Of a stretch of 64,000 bases of DNA, positions 34,215 through 47,366 are shown piece by piece. Both the position numbers and the translations under genes were made by a program. The stretch lies in NCBI GenBank assembly GCA_010909165.1, contig MU008183.1:186001-250000 (forward strand). The letters are read 5' to 3'. Under the pieces are notes generated by a model. That model made no database searches and was not told the origin of the DNA. It saw only the letters and a list, made by a program, of their open reading frames with translations. How positions within the stretch are numbered: position 1 is the first letter of the stretch; every line of letters starts with the position of its first letter. The stretch is from Anthoceros angustus. Taxonomy: Eukaryota; Streptophyta; Anthocerotopsida; Anthocerotales; Anthocerotaceae.

Positions 34215-35976
34215 TTACCCGTCCTCCGTCCATGTGAATGCCAAGAGTGCGATGCCGAGAGCCATCAACACTATCAAGCTCCCGAACACCCAGGAGGCCC
34301 ATTTGGACACTTGATCGGAGGTGGATCTCTCATCCAGCTTTCTCAAACACGTTCTGATCTGCTCCACATCCCCGTCCTTGGCAGCCTTGACAAAAGACTC
34401 CTCCATTGCTGCGAACCTCTGCAGCCTCACACTCTGCAACTTGTCCTTGTGAGACCACAGGAAGGACGTTGTTCTCCAAAGCAGAATGCCAACGTAGATC
34501 CCAGCCACACAGTCCACACTGTAGTGGTGTCGCTCTCGGATTTCCCGCTGCGAAGAGTGCAAGACTAGAAGCCATATGCACACGGAGTACCATCCGGGAT
34601 ACGCTTCCTGGGCACAAGAGAAGGAAAAAGCAATCGGTTGTGTGTACGGGAGGACAAGCAGCTCTCTGCAGGCTGAGTTGCAGAGACCACAGTTGGACCC
34701 TGAGTAGCATGGCAGGAATTCACATTATTATGAGTGCAAACTGTTGTGAAAGAGAAGATGAAACATTACGTACCGTCCATGCCATAGCCGTGAGCACAGA
34801 GACCAGAATATGACCACTGAAGACCAGGTCATTACAACCTCCACCAGCTCGTTTCAAAGTGCTGAACCAAGATTCTGACTCACCATGAATGGCTGGATCT
34901 GGGGGCCTCAAAATATTCACAAGAAACTGCGCCCCACCCCAGTTTGGAATATACTCGGCTGGATACTCTCCAACGGGAGCTGTCCAGGCCAGGAAGAGTA
35001 ATTAGGGGTTCATGTCTAACGTGAAGAGCAGCCCTGAAATGAAGCCACGCTGAAACAAAGAGGGAAAAAAAGGGCAAAAAAAAGCACGTACAGAACAGAA
35101 AAATGATGACACGAACGAATTCATGCTGAATCTGTTCAGAGACATGGAAGCTACTTGCCATAGCTGTCGTCCAGCCTCAGGAGCTCTCTGACCATGTTGG
35201 GATCGCTGGCGTAGGGCATGTAGTACTTCTGTGCCCAAGGATGTGGATGGCCTGCAGATTTAAATCTGGAGTAAGCACACCAGGGCCGAGCCGAGGGCAA
35301 AATGGTGGCCACAAACGTGGCAACTCGAAGTAGCCGCCCAACACCCATGGTAAACATGTATCTGGCACCTAGCCCCAGTCCCGGTGCCTTCACGCACCCA
35401 AACAGCACAGAAAAGGCGAGCATGAGGAACAGCATGAGGTAGTGGTGAAGCCCGATGATGGGTGCCCGCAGCACCTGCACCACCGCAGCTGGCAGCTTCT
35501 GGTTCAGAGCCAGCAGCAGCCATTGTCCCGTGTCGGGAAGAGGCGCGGCTGTCCTGCACAGTGCACAACGTCCATGCCAGCTGAGACACACACTTCCTTC
35601 CACCACCGAAGATTTTTCAATTCCACTCACCCTACACCCACCAATGCCAATCGACTCCCATCACCACCGTCACAAACTGCACCGCCGTTGCCTCCACGCA
35701 CAGGGCTCCCAGCATGAAGAGCAGCGACGCCAGAAAGGGCACCACGCTCCGTAGCTCCTTCCCCCAGTGCGGGTAAAACGGAGCCCTCGCCAGCAGCGCC
35801 ACCGCCAAAAATCCCCACAGCACAGGCCGCAGCGTGGCATGCAAGCCTGGCCACACCACCCGGCTGTAGTCCCATAGGATGTAACACAGTGCTGCAATCC
35901 CCACAGCGTGCGGGTACGGCCTGGTGAGCCACCATGAATCCCGCTCCACCATCGCCCTCTCCTCTGCCCTGCTCAC
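34215..35976 (-). CDS. PAP2_C-type (sphingomyelin-synthase-like) integral membrane phosphotransferase/phosphatase
   Basis: Four exons on the minus strand: 35976-35636, 35553-35159, 34979-34774 and 34607-34215, giving 444 residues with all phases closed. Introns 1 and 3 are GT-AG; intron 2 uses a GC donor (TATG|GCAAGT). The protein has about six membrane segments. The catalytic motifs of the lipid phosphatase/phosphotransferase fold are GGGCNDLVFSGH in exon 3 and ERHHYSVDCVAGIYVG in exon 4, which give the two histidines and the aspartate. The exon 2 to 3 join reads RLDDSYAPVGEYPAEY. Sphingomyelin synthases and plant inositolphosphorylceramide synthases share this domain. The substrate (lipid phosphate or ceramide head group) is not readable; the site is expected to be Golgi or plasma membrane. 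The cytosolic tail KDKLQSVRLQRFAAMEESF precedes a last helix. Confidence 0.8.
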
Positions 35977-37038
35977 ACCCGCTCCATCCCCTCCCCCTCG
36001 TCCTCAGCTTGAGATCTGCTGGGAAGCATGCGATCTGCCCCTCTCACACAGATCCAGCTCCCGCTAAGCAAACACAAATCTCTGAGACGAATTTCATGGA
36101 TTCAAAGCCTGCAGCAGCTCGAGTTCTGCGTTTCCGACTCGTAAGAGTCCTGAATCAAACCAGCTCCAGCTCCAAAGGACTGGCTTGATCTGTCCAAGCT
36201 TCTGCGACCCCACTCGACACTTTGGCCTGCATGAATGTCTGTAGGTTGGAAGACGGAAGGTCGAGCATTAAACCCAAATTAGTCAATATCCTCCGCACGA
36301 CTGTACATAATTAATGTGCGCCCTGCTATCAACTATCAAACCTGCGCTCTGCTTGGAATACAGGTTTAGCTGTTGACGCCATCCTCGCCAACCAAGGGTG
36401 GTTCATGAGAGATTGGAGGAGTCGGTAGAGAGGGGATGTCCAAGTATGGACTCCATGAAAAATTGGCATGGTGGAGGCGGGCCCAAAAACCTGCCCATAT
36501 AATATTTTCTATCAGCCGTAGTTCGTGCACCCGTGACCGTAACCGGCGTTTTGTTCACTCGGGTGGTACGTCCCCAGGTACGCTACCTGCCCGGGTAGGC
36601 TAACCGTCGAGCATTTTCTGGCGACTGGAGCGTCATCGCCTTCGAGCTGGGGGCTGCGGGGCGCTGCGGTGTGGATTTGTGACGCGATGGTTGATGAGAG
36701 GCAGCGTTTGTTGTGATCCAGAGATGTTACGGTAGACATGTGAGGTGGAGTTGGGGAAAGCTGCGGATCGTGATCCTAGGGCAAGTTTGGAGCTCGTGGG
36801 AGAGAGTTCTGAGGATTGGATTGGAGTCTGTGTGGGATGAAGCACTGTGTCGTGGAGGATTTCTGCAGGAGAATTGAAGGCACAGGAGCAGGATTTGGGC
36901 ATGGGTGCAGGTTTGGTTTTGTGCGGTTTGTATGTTTGGGGTTAGGGTTTTTGGATGGACGGAGATGGGGTTTTGGTTGTTTGAGTGAGTGACGGGGTGC
37001 GGGAGTGCGTGAGAGCTGGAGTTGGCGGAGGACTGAGC
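35977..37038. promoter_or_regulatory. Divergent upstream interval of the PAP2_C and TOUGH genes
   Basis: About 1.06 kb between two genes transcribed away from each other, so it must hold both promoters. The right end has a telo-box. Open frames on both strands from 36.7 kb on are by-products of composition. Confidence 0.5.
36942..36950 (+). promoter_or_regulatory. Telo-box (TTAGGGTTT) in the TOUGH leader/promoter
   Basis: TTAGGGTTT about 90 bp upstream of the TOUGH start codon. Telo-boxes are frequent near transcription starts of plant genes for RNA handling and translation; function here is inferred. Confidence 0.45.
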
Positions 37039-40000
37039 ATGGCAGCTGATGAGGATATCGATGACTACATTTTCTATGGAACGCCTCTGGAGAGGGAGGA
37101 TGAGCTGGGGCGGAGGAAGAGGAAACTGGCGGTGGAGAAGGGGCAGGCTCGTCGACTGCCTCCCTGGCAGCAAGAGGTAGGTCTGGAGACGACGGTCCCA
37201 TTGTTGTTGTGGCGGGGTGTAGGGAGGAGACTGGTGTCTGGAATGAGTGGTGCTGTGTTGCGTTGCAGGTTACTGACACTGAAGGACGGAGAAGGTTCCA
37301 TGGGGCTTTCACGGGCGGGTTTTCTGCTGGATATTTCAACACTGTCGGGTCCAAGGAAGGTGAGTGGGGATTCGGGGTTTTGTTGGAGGGTCGAAAGGTT
37401 GAACACTGTGGATTACGGATGGGTTGACTGGTGTTTTCATGCAGGATGGACCCCGGCAACCTTCTCCTCGTCTCGGACAAAACGAGCAGATCGCAAAGAG
37501 CAATCAGCCTTGGACTACATGGATGAAGATGAGAGAGATGTAAGTGGTGGTGAAGGGTGATGTGGACGTGATGTTTCACTGGCTTGAAGACTGGAATTTT
37601 GGGTTAACTGGATGAGAAAACAGCATTGTATGGCTGATCAGCCTTGATTTGCTCTTCGTCTTTCAGGAGATTAATGACAAGGCGCTTGGGGCCTCCTCTG
37701 AATTTGACACCTTTGGTTCGACTGCAGCCGAGATTGCTCGTCGTCAATCTGCACAAGAAATTGGTCAAAGGTAGAAAGCTTACTACTGGCTGAGCTGGTC
37801 TCTTGATTATAACATTTGCCGATTGTTTGGTGGGTGGGTCTCATAGCAATGGCTGTTTGTGATTGCAGGGCATCTGCAATACCGGGCCCTGCTCCTGATG
37901 AGATTGTAGTTCCTGTCGTCCAGTCGATTGGTATGTCAGCTAGCAAGTGCCATCTGCGATTTGCTATTGTAGGATCTTCACCTCACGTGTGAGTGTTGAC
38001 TCGAACCAGGTGTGAAGTTACTTTTGAAAATGGGGTGGCGTCAGGGTCGCTCAATAGGACCGAGCCATGTCGCTGCATCGCAAGGTGAGAGCTTCTTTGG
38101 TGGTATTTTCATGAGTGAGTCGCCTACTGACTGTTGCACTTACTTTGAAATCACAGCTTCACAACGTGAGGCACGAAAAGCGATGATGGCTCTGGCAAAG
38201 GCTGACCAGCCTGTGAAGGAAGTGAAGGTCTATGGGGCGGAAATGCCAATTGCTCTTAAGTCAAGCTCTGGCTCAGATACTGAGCCTGCTGCAGAACAAG
38301 ATGAAACTTTGGTTGTACCAAAGAGTACTCCGGTATAGTTCTACCCTTGGGGTCAACTTTCTGTTGGCTGGTTGCCTGTTTATCCTCCGAGTAGATGCTG
38401 AAGTCATGTGATTCTTGAAACCAAGGTATGACTGTATAGGTGTTTGTCCTGAACCCCAAGAAGAACAAGCATGGTCTTGGCTTTGATCCCTTCCAAAATG
38501 CACCAGAGTTCAGAGGTACCTTATTGTTTTTCTGTATTTTTGTTAGATATGTGGACCACACTTTCTGTGTTGATGGCCTAGGCTGAATCAGATCCTGAGC
38601 AAAATTGGAGTGAACGTGTATGCAGATGCAAAGCGTTTTCGAATGGGGCAGGATCATGGTAAATCCAGCAGAAAGTGGGGACAGTCTGCTCTTCCATCCG
38701 GGAAACCAAGTTTATTCAGGCCAAATGGTACCTTCTTGACAACAACCTGGTCCACTCTGGGCTTGGCTCCAAGGTGAAGGCGCACATATTATAATTCTGG
38801 AGATGCTGAGAAGACTCTGTTTTTGGTGCTTTTTGTAGCTGGGAGGATGTCTGGTGGCTTTGGAATTGGAGCTCTTGAAGATCTTGGAGAAGAGGATGAA
38901 GATGTGTACGCTGCTGGTATTAACTTATTTGAAACCCAGCAGGTCCCCACATTTGTTGATTTAAGCCCAATGGCAATGTCCTGATGCCTTTTGCAGCAGG
39001 TTTTGACTATGAGATTGGACCTATCGAAGATGACATTGGCCCAAGCCCTTCAAAAGGTCATGTTAATAGGAAGACATCTCAAAAATCTAAAGAAGGGCTG
39101 CTTCCAGGCTTCAAGCTTGCCAGCTCCTCTTCTGTTTCAAATGTGAATTGGTAACACACCGTCTTTGGTACGACAAATATTTTGATCTGCATTGATTGCT
39201 GGTTGTGTTCTGACAAACAACGTGTCCTTTGACTAGGTTTCCTCCACCTCAGGTTCCTTCGGGGTTTGTGAGTGTACACAAATTTACAGCATCTCTAGAA
39301 ATTAGGCATGTTCTGCCCACGCCTGAGCCACCAGCAGTCCCACCTCCTGAGAATAAGGAGCAGTGCAGGGTGATTGAAGGATTGGCAGCTTTTGTTGCAC
39401 GAATTGGGCAGAAGTTTGAGGACTTGTCAAGAGAACGCAACATGGGCAATTCCTTGTTTGGGTTTCTTTTTGGGGGTCCAGGTCATGATTATTATGTAAG
39501 GAAATTGTGGGAGGAGCGCAACAAGCTGGCAGATTCTGGGAAGGAGCAAATTCAGAAATCTTCCAGTGTGTCCTTGCCACCTATGCTCGGTGCAGAGCAG
39601 CGTGGCAAGATGCTGGGAGAAGTTGCTCTACCATCAAAGCCTGTACCAGTAACTTCTATGATTGCGCCAGAGGATCGTGCCAGGCTTCAGTCAATTCTTA
39701 TGAGCACATTCACTAAGTCAGGATCTGAGGTACTTGCAAGCCAACTTTTTATCAGAGACTGTCTTCTCCATTGTCATGGCAATTCAGTCAGGATTTATTT
39801 GGTCAGCTGCTTTAAAGAGTGGGGTTAAATGTTCGTAGTGTCCGGAGTCCACCTTGTGACAGGTCTTTGTTCACTGTTGTAGGGGGGAGATGTGAAAGTG
39901 GCCGCTAAGCCTTTCTTCCTTGACCCAGCAAAGCAAGCTAGGTATGAGCAGTACCTGAAGGACAAGACTCGGGGCGGTCTCAGAGCCATGGCTGTGGGAG

Positions 40001-41611
40001 GAAGTCGGTTGTCCGAAGTGCAACGTGCTCAGGAAATTCTTGAGTTTGAGAATGCAGCACGGGGTGCTGATGAAGGATCTTCCTCCACAAAAAAATCCTC
40101 AGCTGTTGCAGGGAATGAAATAGAATTATTGATGGGTGATCGTTTCACAGCGGGAACAGTGGAGAGTGGTGGCCTTGCGGTATGTCAACATGTGAGCTGT
40201 TGTAAGTCATGTTGTTCCGTATGTGTATATCCTTGAACTTCCTTAGTTCTGACCAAGGAAGTGTACAATGTGGCAGCTGGTGCATGAAGACGGATTAGCA
40301 GCAAAGGCAGGAGGGCAACCAAGGAGAGAGGAGCAATCGTGGAGGCCTAGTTCCCTCCTGTGCAAGCGTTTTGACATTCCTGATCCATTTGTTGGCAAGG
40401 TATAACGGAATTTTCCTTTTCCGTGTAGTTTGAAATGCAGTACTCCATAGTATTCTTCATGGAGACCCTAATGCAATAGGGTTTGTTTTATTGAGTCCTG
40501 ACTGAGATTCTTCTCTTGACAGCCACCTCCATTGCCCAAACCACGGAGCCGAACGGAGTCCTTAATTCTTGTGGGCTCACGTCCTGACACAGAAATTCCG
40601 TCAGAGTCAGCAGGGGGCAGTATGGCTGTGCCTATCCTCCCAGGGGATCACCGTAAGCGTGGTGAGTCAACCTCTCTAGGTGGTCCTTCTGCTGCGGAAG
40701 TGGAGGAACCATCCGTGGATACTATCAGAGAGAAACCTGTGGACCTTTTTAAGGTAACTTTCTGGTGTGAATTGCTGAAAGAAAGCTGAAGGAATGACGG
40801 CGTTCCATGTTTAACGAAGGCCCTGATGCAGGCTATCTTCTCCGATTCTGAGGAGGAGGAGGAGGAGGATGGTTCTAGAGTGCAAGAACCGTATACGTCA
40901 TCAACTCAGGGAGACGATACAGAACCAGAGAAGAGCCACATAAGTGCTGCAGAGGCTGCCCATTCTGCACTAAACCGGTTGGTTGCTGGGGACTTTCTGG
41001 AGTCACTCGGCAAAGAGCTGGGGTTGAAGGTACCTTCACCGGTGGAACGCAAGACAGTTATAGATGGGCGAAACCATGTTGTCCATGACCGGAATGTCAA
41101 GGAGTCCCAACCGGAGGCCACTGTTGGAGGACAGAGCTCAAAGAGGGATCTCTTGATGAAAGACACTAGTCACAAACCAGTTCATGTCTTCACTCAGGGA
41201 GGCAGAAGCAACGACTCTGTCAAAGTTGGACTAGATCCTGGTAAGGACAAGACGAGGTTATTATCTCGTGATCCCAGTGATCTGCAATCGAACATGGCGG
41301 ATGCACAAGTTCGTAAGCGGAGTCATTCAGCTGATGGTCAAGAAGGCGAAGACAGTAAGGGCAGGAGGTCAAGGAAGCATCACAAGCAGCGCGTGGACAT
41401 TGCCAGGCACAGCAGCTCTAGTGATAGTGATGAACATTCGCACAGAAAATCAAGGGAGTACAAGAAATCGAGAAGAAAGTCACGGACAAAGGACAAGGAT
41501 GAAAGTGAGAGCGATGACGATAGAGCGAAGACATCTCGGCACCCAAGAAGGCGAGAATTACATGGCCAGGATCCGAAAAGGCAGAGCCATAGCAAGGGAA
41601 AAGGGCGTTGA
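37039..41611 (+). CDS. TGH: TOUGH-type G-patch/SURP RNA-processing protein (GPATCH1 homologue)
   Basis: Sixteen GT-AG exons whose phases all close, giving 1024 residues: 37039-37176, 37269-37359, 37445-37539, 37667-37770, 37869-37930, 38010-38084, 38157-38332, 38440-38515, 38626-38727, 38839-38916, 38997-39150, 39237-39729, 39883-40179, 40277-40399, 40523-40753, 40832-41611. The N-terminus [15 protein letters not shown], then [20 protein letters not shown], is the conserved TOUGH/GPATCH1 start. The G-patch is in exons 6-7 ([17 protein letters not shown]), a SURP domain in exon 12 ([15 protein letters not shown]...[12 protein letters not shown]), then [15 protein letters not shown] and an Arg/Ser-rich tail. 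Arabidopsis TOUGH works in the nucleus in splicing and in primary microRNA processing. The acceptor of exon 14 is the least certain boundary. An in-frame ATG 54 bp upstream is less likely as the start. Confidence 0.92.
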
Positions 41612-44051
41612 GTCGCGGATGGCTGTTAGTGTGATTTTTCCTTTACCAACCAATCGAAACTGATCTGTTACTGGCTGCTAAGGTTCTATATGGTGGGCGA
41701 TTCGCAACAGACCTTCCTGCAGTTATCGCAGGTTCGTTCACGGTCACAATTCTTTTCCCTCTCTCCCGTATGGTGTTTATTGTTTTCTTCTATCGCATAC
41801 GATGTCGTTGTATCAGCGTATGTGAGAGCCCATATCATCAGCTAAGGGCGTCGGGACATCGTGCAGGTTATGGGTGCGGGGCCTGATGAACGCGATGGCA
41901 CCTTGAATTGCTGGATCGCAAATGCCCATAGCCCACCTCCTTGCCCCGGCCGCGGCAGCATTGTAATTTGTAATTGCGGGCCGGGTAACCCGAATGGACG
42001 GTGCCGGAATGGCCGGCCCGGCTGGCCGCGAACGGGCGGGCCGGGTGCCCGCCATCCATCACCCGAGATCACTTGTACCAATCGCTCACGTTATCGAAAG
42101 CCCACTTGGCTGGATGAGATGAACATTTTCCTTGGAAGATTCCAGCTACTTGCGTGGGTGCGTGGTGTCGGTGTCCTTGAGCTTCGAGGCGAGAAGCGGC
42201 CGAATCAGTTGTTTACTAGATCTGTTGTTTGTTTATGTAGCACATGTCCTGGCAGGACCCAATGCTGGACCCGACTACAAGTTGTTGAACCGACTACCCC
42301 GTTATTTGTACATTGATCTTAACATCGCACGTAACATAACGTACGAATTTTTAATAAGATAATTTAAATAACTTGGGATAAAATTTTACTCTGAAAATAT
42401 ATTGATAAAACTTATACAGCACAATCGGGTCACCTAGAGTGAATGGACGAATAGACTTCTTTGTGGATGAAGACACATAGTGTTTGTGTATGTGAAATCA
42501 CGTCTTTAGTTTGATGGTTGCAGCTAATAGGGCATTTGAAGCTTATTTGTGTCAATGAAAGATGCAGAATTCACCATTTTATTTAATATTTCTATAATAT
42601 TAGAATAGTGCAAGAATCTTGTGGATCATTTAACTATTTTAACCATCAGGATGTGTGCTGATAGTTGACAATAGTTGGTTTTGTCAAGCTCTTAACAAAA
42701 CAAAATAAATCATTTTCGTGTGATCCTATGTTGCCTTTGTTGTTTTGTGGCAATTGCATGGAGTTTGTGATCTTGTTGTCCTTTGTCGTTTTGTGTTTGT
42801 GGCTAATAGTTAATAGCATTTGTCGTTTGTGGCTATCAAATTGTGGCTAACAACTTATGTCTTCCTTACGCTTAGTTTCTGTCCTCTACGTGTTTCAACT
42901 CTTCACGTTATTCTTAGCCTTGTTACTTGACCTTTTCTATTTACTGCCCTTTCCCCACATAGATTATCACTATCCATTTGGATAATATTAATTTCTCTAT
43001 TATTAACCTATTAATTAATAATTAATAAACTATTAGGATACGAAGCGCACCAAGTCACAAGCGTGAAAGCCAAGAATAGGAATCAACAACTTGTTATAGG
43101 AATCAATCTCCATAATAAACTGCCATCAACAGGGTCAGCGGGGCGATTTGACTTGCCATCACCGGCATTCACGACATCCGCTCTCCGCCCTGGATCAACA
43201 AGTGCCACCTGCCCAACATCCCCAGACCAACCCAACCATGGAGTCGTGGCCATTTGTCCCCTCAAATGAATCTGGGTTGCTGGTTGCTTCCAATCCCAAC
43301 CCTCGCACTAGCTAATGCCTAGGTATACCACTCCGTTTGTTACATATGTCCCTACATACCTACAGAGAGGCCATATCTCCTTCCCTTGGGCCTCCGGGGA
43401 CATTAGGCCAAATGGACATACATTTATAAGAATGCTGTTATTAAGCATCATGTGCTTTGATTGGCACTTATGGGGTTTTTAAAGGGAGTGGATGCCCTTG
43501 GTGCAAGTAGCTTTAGGCACACTGTGGTATAAATTGTTAGTACCAAGTCCCAATGGCAAAAAATTCCGTCCAAGTGGACTATAATATTCTTCTTCTTTCT
43601 CTTCTTCTATGTCTTTCCTAAACCCAAGCAGATATAAATGAATATGAATATGACATAATGGATAAATATTACGGAATTACGGAATAGGGATTATGAAGCA
43701 GGCTATAGCCGATGGTGCCGTCCTTGAGCTAAGGTACGTTTGACTATGGTTGGCGAGCTGTGTGCATAACACCACTTTTATTAAATTGAATTGAATGAAA
43801 TATATGTATATTTCATATTATATTATATTCCATCTTTCTCATTTTGTCTTAGTTCCAAAATAAATGCACACTCTTTTGACATTAGGTAGGGAGATTAGTC
43901 GCTCCTTTTCACCTTGACCCTCGGGGTCCACCTTCGTTGTCCCCTGGTGGATGGGTTTCTCCCCATCATTTTTTCCTCAATAAAACATACATCTCTTTTG
44001 ACTTTCAAACGAGATGTTCCAAAATAAAAGCACAGAAAATTAGAGATCTAT
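41612..44051. other. Intergenic, no gene seen
   Basis: GC-rich patch at 41860-42060 (ccgggc words), then increasingly AT-rich sequence with degenerate ttgtggcta repeats near 42790-42850. Open frames are short and featureless. Confidence 0.45.
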
Positions 44052-44277
44052 AAAACTTCTCCTCAATAAAACATACACCACACCTGTATAGTTGATCTTC
44101 TCGGCAGGTCGCCTGGGTGAAAGCCAAGTTAGAGACTTATAAAACAAAGTCTAACTTATAAAACAAACCTCAATAAAACATACACCACACCTGTATAGTT
44201 GATCTTCTCGGCAGGTCGCCTGGGTGAAAGCCAAGTTAGAGACTTATAAAACAAAGTCTAACTTATAAAACAAAGAT
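44052..44277. repeat. Two tandem units carrying a truncated tRNA-Glu segment
   Basis: A unit of about 115 bp (ctcaataaaacatacacca ... ggtcgcctgggtgaaagcca ... taacttataaaacaaa) occurs twice, at about 44052-44165 and 44168-44275. Each holds 20-odd bases identical to the anticodon arm of the tRNA-Glu that follows, without the rest of the tRNA. Confidence 0.75.
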
Positions 44278-44348
44278 TCCGTAACCGGGGCTCGAACCCA
44301 GGTCGCCTGGGTGAAAGCCAGGTATCCTAACCACTAGACTATTACGGA
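44278..44348 (-). tRNA. trnE(UUC): tRNA-Glu (anticodon TTC)
   Basis: On the minus strand a full cloverleaf forms: acceptor TCCGTAA with TTACGGA (seven pairs), D-arm with box A TAGTCTAGTGGTTAGGA, anticodon arm CCTGG-CTTTCAC-CCAGG with anticodon TTC, and T-arm with the box B GGTTCGAGCC. It resembles nuclear plant tRNA-Glu, but reads ACCTGGC where the usual form is ATCTGGC, and there is no T-run of more than three bases directly downstream. Probably functional, possibly a dispersed copy. Confidence 0.8.
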
Positions 44349-44376
44349 TTTCTTAATTAATAACTAATTAAGTATT

Positions 44377-44478
44377 AAGTAAATATGATGGCTAAGTAAA
44401 TATGATGGCTAAGTAAATATGATGGCTAAGTAAATATGATGGCTAAGTAAATATGATGGCTAAGTAAATACGATGGTT
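44377..44478. repeat. Minisatellite, 17 bp unit (taagtaaatatgatggc), about six copies
   Basis: Six head-to-tail copies, the last with c for t (aaatacgatgg). Directly downstream of the tRNA-Glu locus in plus-strand coordinates. Confidence 0.85.
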
Positions 44479-44639
44479 AATTAAATTCAGCCCATAAACT
44501 GTAATAACGTTAATGTAGGCTCGCTCATCGAAGTGCATTGTGAGTTCATTCAACAGCTTGTTATCGGAATCAATCTCCAGAATAAACTACTATCAACATA
44601 GAACAGAAGGTTAGCGGGGTGGTTAGTGGCAGTTTACTA

Positions 44640-44975
44640 CCAAGTTTGTTTGTTTGTTTGATTGTCTTTTGAGTTCATTGTCTGTCGGATTTTCTGTTTG
44701 GGTTGATTGTGTATTTGGCTGATTGTGCGTTTGGGCTAGTAGTTTGTTTGGCTGATTGTTTGTTTAACTGTCTGTTTGGGCTAAATGCCTGTTTGATTAT
44801 TTGTTTGGTTGATTGTTGGTTTGCTTGTCTATTTGATTTTTTGTTTGGGCTGATTGGCTGTTTGATTATATGTTTGGCTGAATATCTCTTTGGGCTGATT
44901 GTATATTGGGGCTGATTGTCTATTGGGGCTGATTGTCTATTTAGGCTAATTGTTTGTTTGGTGTTCCAGGTTGCG
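44640..44975. repeat. Degenerate tgtttg/gctgatt low-complexity tract
   Basis: Loose repetition of ttgtttgtttg and ggctgattgtt. It creates a spurious hydrophobic, Cys-rich open frame on the plus strand. Confidence 0.6.
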
Positions 44976-45164
44976 ATTAAAAAGAAGAATGACGCAAATA
45001 AGATTGCGAGTGAGGCAGTACGAGTGAGTCAGACAGGACAAGGACGGGGAGGGCAGGAGGAGGAGGAGGAGAGGACTTTTATGCGTGCAGTGCCGCTGCC
45101 TGCGCATCTACTACTTGATCGCGCTCCTCTTCGTGAAGCGTGTTAATTATGTTGTCCTTGCCTT

Positions 45165-45880
<716 letters not shown>

Positions 45881-46609
45881 AGACGGGCTGTATTTGTATT
45901 GTGCCCGTGATTGAGAACAGTACGCGAATAATCCCGAGCCACGTCAGTATTTCGTGCAGAAAGAGTGGCCTGCACCAGTGATGGGCTGCTCCACGGATGG
46001 GTCAAGCCAGGAAAATGCAAGGGCAGCCATGCCAAGAAGACAAACAAGAAGAACGGTGGAGTTTGGGCGATTTTCTGTCCAGCGAAGGCGGGTAGGAAGT
46101 AAACTACCTAGTGTCCACAGTCACGTTTTAGAGACTTTGCACAAAAAAAAGACAAAGCTGATACGGATGGAGTTGTTGGATTCCGGTAACCCAATCTCAG
46201 CCCGTCCTAGCCTAAGATCAGTAACAATAGCAAGGCCAGACAGAATCCTTCGGGTTGCACCCTCACACTCCACCACAGACGACTCTTTGCCCAGAAAAAG
46301 GTGATCCGGATCTGCAGAACACCATTCACCAGTCCTGACTCCTGCCTACGGAGCGATGGTCATACATGTCCCAAGTACCAGACGGAGGCCATGCGTGGTC
46401 CAGCTGCTTGCAGCTACCACCAGTTTATGTCATCAACATCTGCAATCGACGCATTACAGGCCTGTAGCATGCTGAGATATTTGGCGTTGCCACTGTTGGT
46501 CATCATGGCCTGCATAGTTCTCACCAATGAAACTTGCACAGTACAGGAACGTGATACTAAGAACTATTTCTGATATCATTTACCCATGACGAGTACTCCA
46601 TTGTCCCTC
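45881..46609. other. Copied 3' flank of polyubiquitin
   Basis: Matches the intergenic sequence 51045-51955, except that about 46000-46050 replaces and shortens the original 51145-51370 section. Plus-strand frames in both copies (for example the one beginning LRSVTIARPD) are shared but have no domain signature. Confidence 0.55.
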
Positions 46610-47366
46610 CTACCATGCGTACATCATGTGTAATCATACAGAGAAATGCTCTTATCCTCAGAGACGCTGGCAAGCCTACCAGCCCTCACACCTCTCCTCC
46701 AGGCGGCCTGAATGCCACAGACCACACTTGGTCCGTGTGTGATCAGTCATGGTCTGCACAGAGGCTCGCATTTTCAAGTCCCATAGCCTCACAGTCTTGT
46801 CGCTGGAGCCCGACGCAAGAGCGGCCCCATCCGGCTCACATCCACGGACAGGACGAAACTCGCATGACCTGACATAGCACCGATAATCTTCCGGCTCTCT
46901 GCATCGTACATATGGATGTGCTTGTCATCACACGCTGTAAACAAAACCCTATTATCGACCGGCGAGAAGGCCAGGGATCTCACAGGCATGGTATGCCCGT
47001 CCAGCTCGTGCAGCAACTTCCCCGAGCAACGTCGAAAACCGCCGTGCCATCCATGGTGCTGCAAGCAAGCCGCCTTCCGTCCCGCACTCCATGCAGTAGC
47101 CAGCACAAACTTGCCCCCTTTTCTCAACCGCCTTCACGTCCGCTGTGTCTCCCTTGGCACAGCCAGGGCCTCCTCCAGCCACAGCAAGAAAATTCCCCGC
47201 GCCCACAAAACAAATCGTCCTCTCAGCACAAACCCACAAAACATATCTACACAGGCTGGCCCAGGCCAGCGGGCCCAACCTCCCACGCATACCTTGGGGT
47301 CGAACTGCATCAGCCAAGCCTCCGACGGCGATGACTCCAGCGTCGTCACCGTCGCATTGGTGTCCA
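46610..47366 (-). pseudogene. VIP3/SKI8 WD40 fragment (second copy)
   Basis: Homologous to 51961-52771 of the intact gene. It keeps, for example, the ELDGHTMPVRSLAFSPVDNR and ACDDKHIHMYDAESRKIIG segments but has several 1-3 base losses and a deletion of about 62 bp covering exon 2 residues NSWKMEKAL. It stops inside exon 1, where the 204 bp repeat begins. No start codon. Confidence 0.85.

Noticed and set aside
36776-37579. 267-codon minus-strand frame rich in Pro, Ser and His
   Set aside because: Overlaps the first TOUGH exons and promoter on the other strand; low-complexity composition.
44703-44915. Cys- and Leu-rich small frame resembling a membrane peptide
   Set aside because: A translation of the tgtttg/gctgatt low-complexity repeat.
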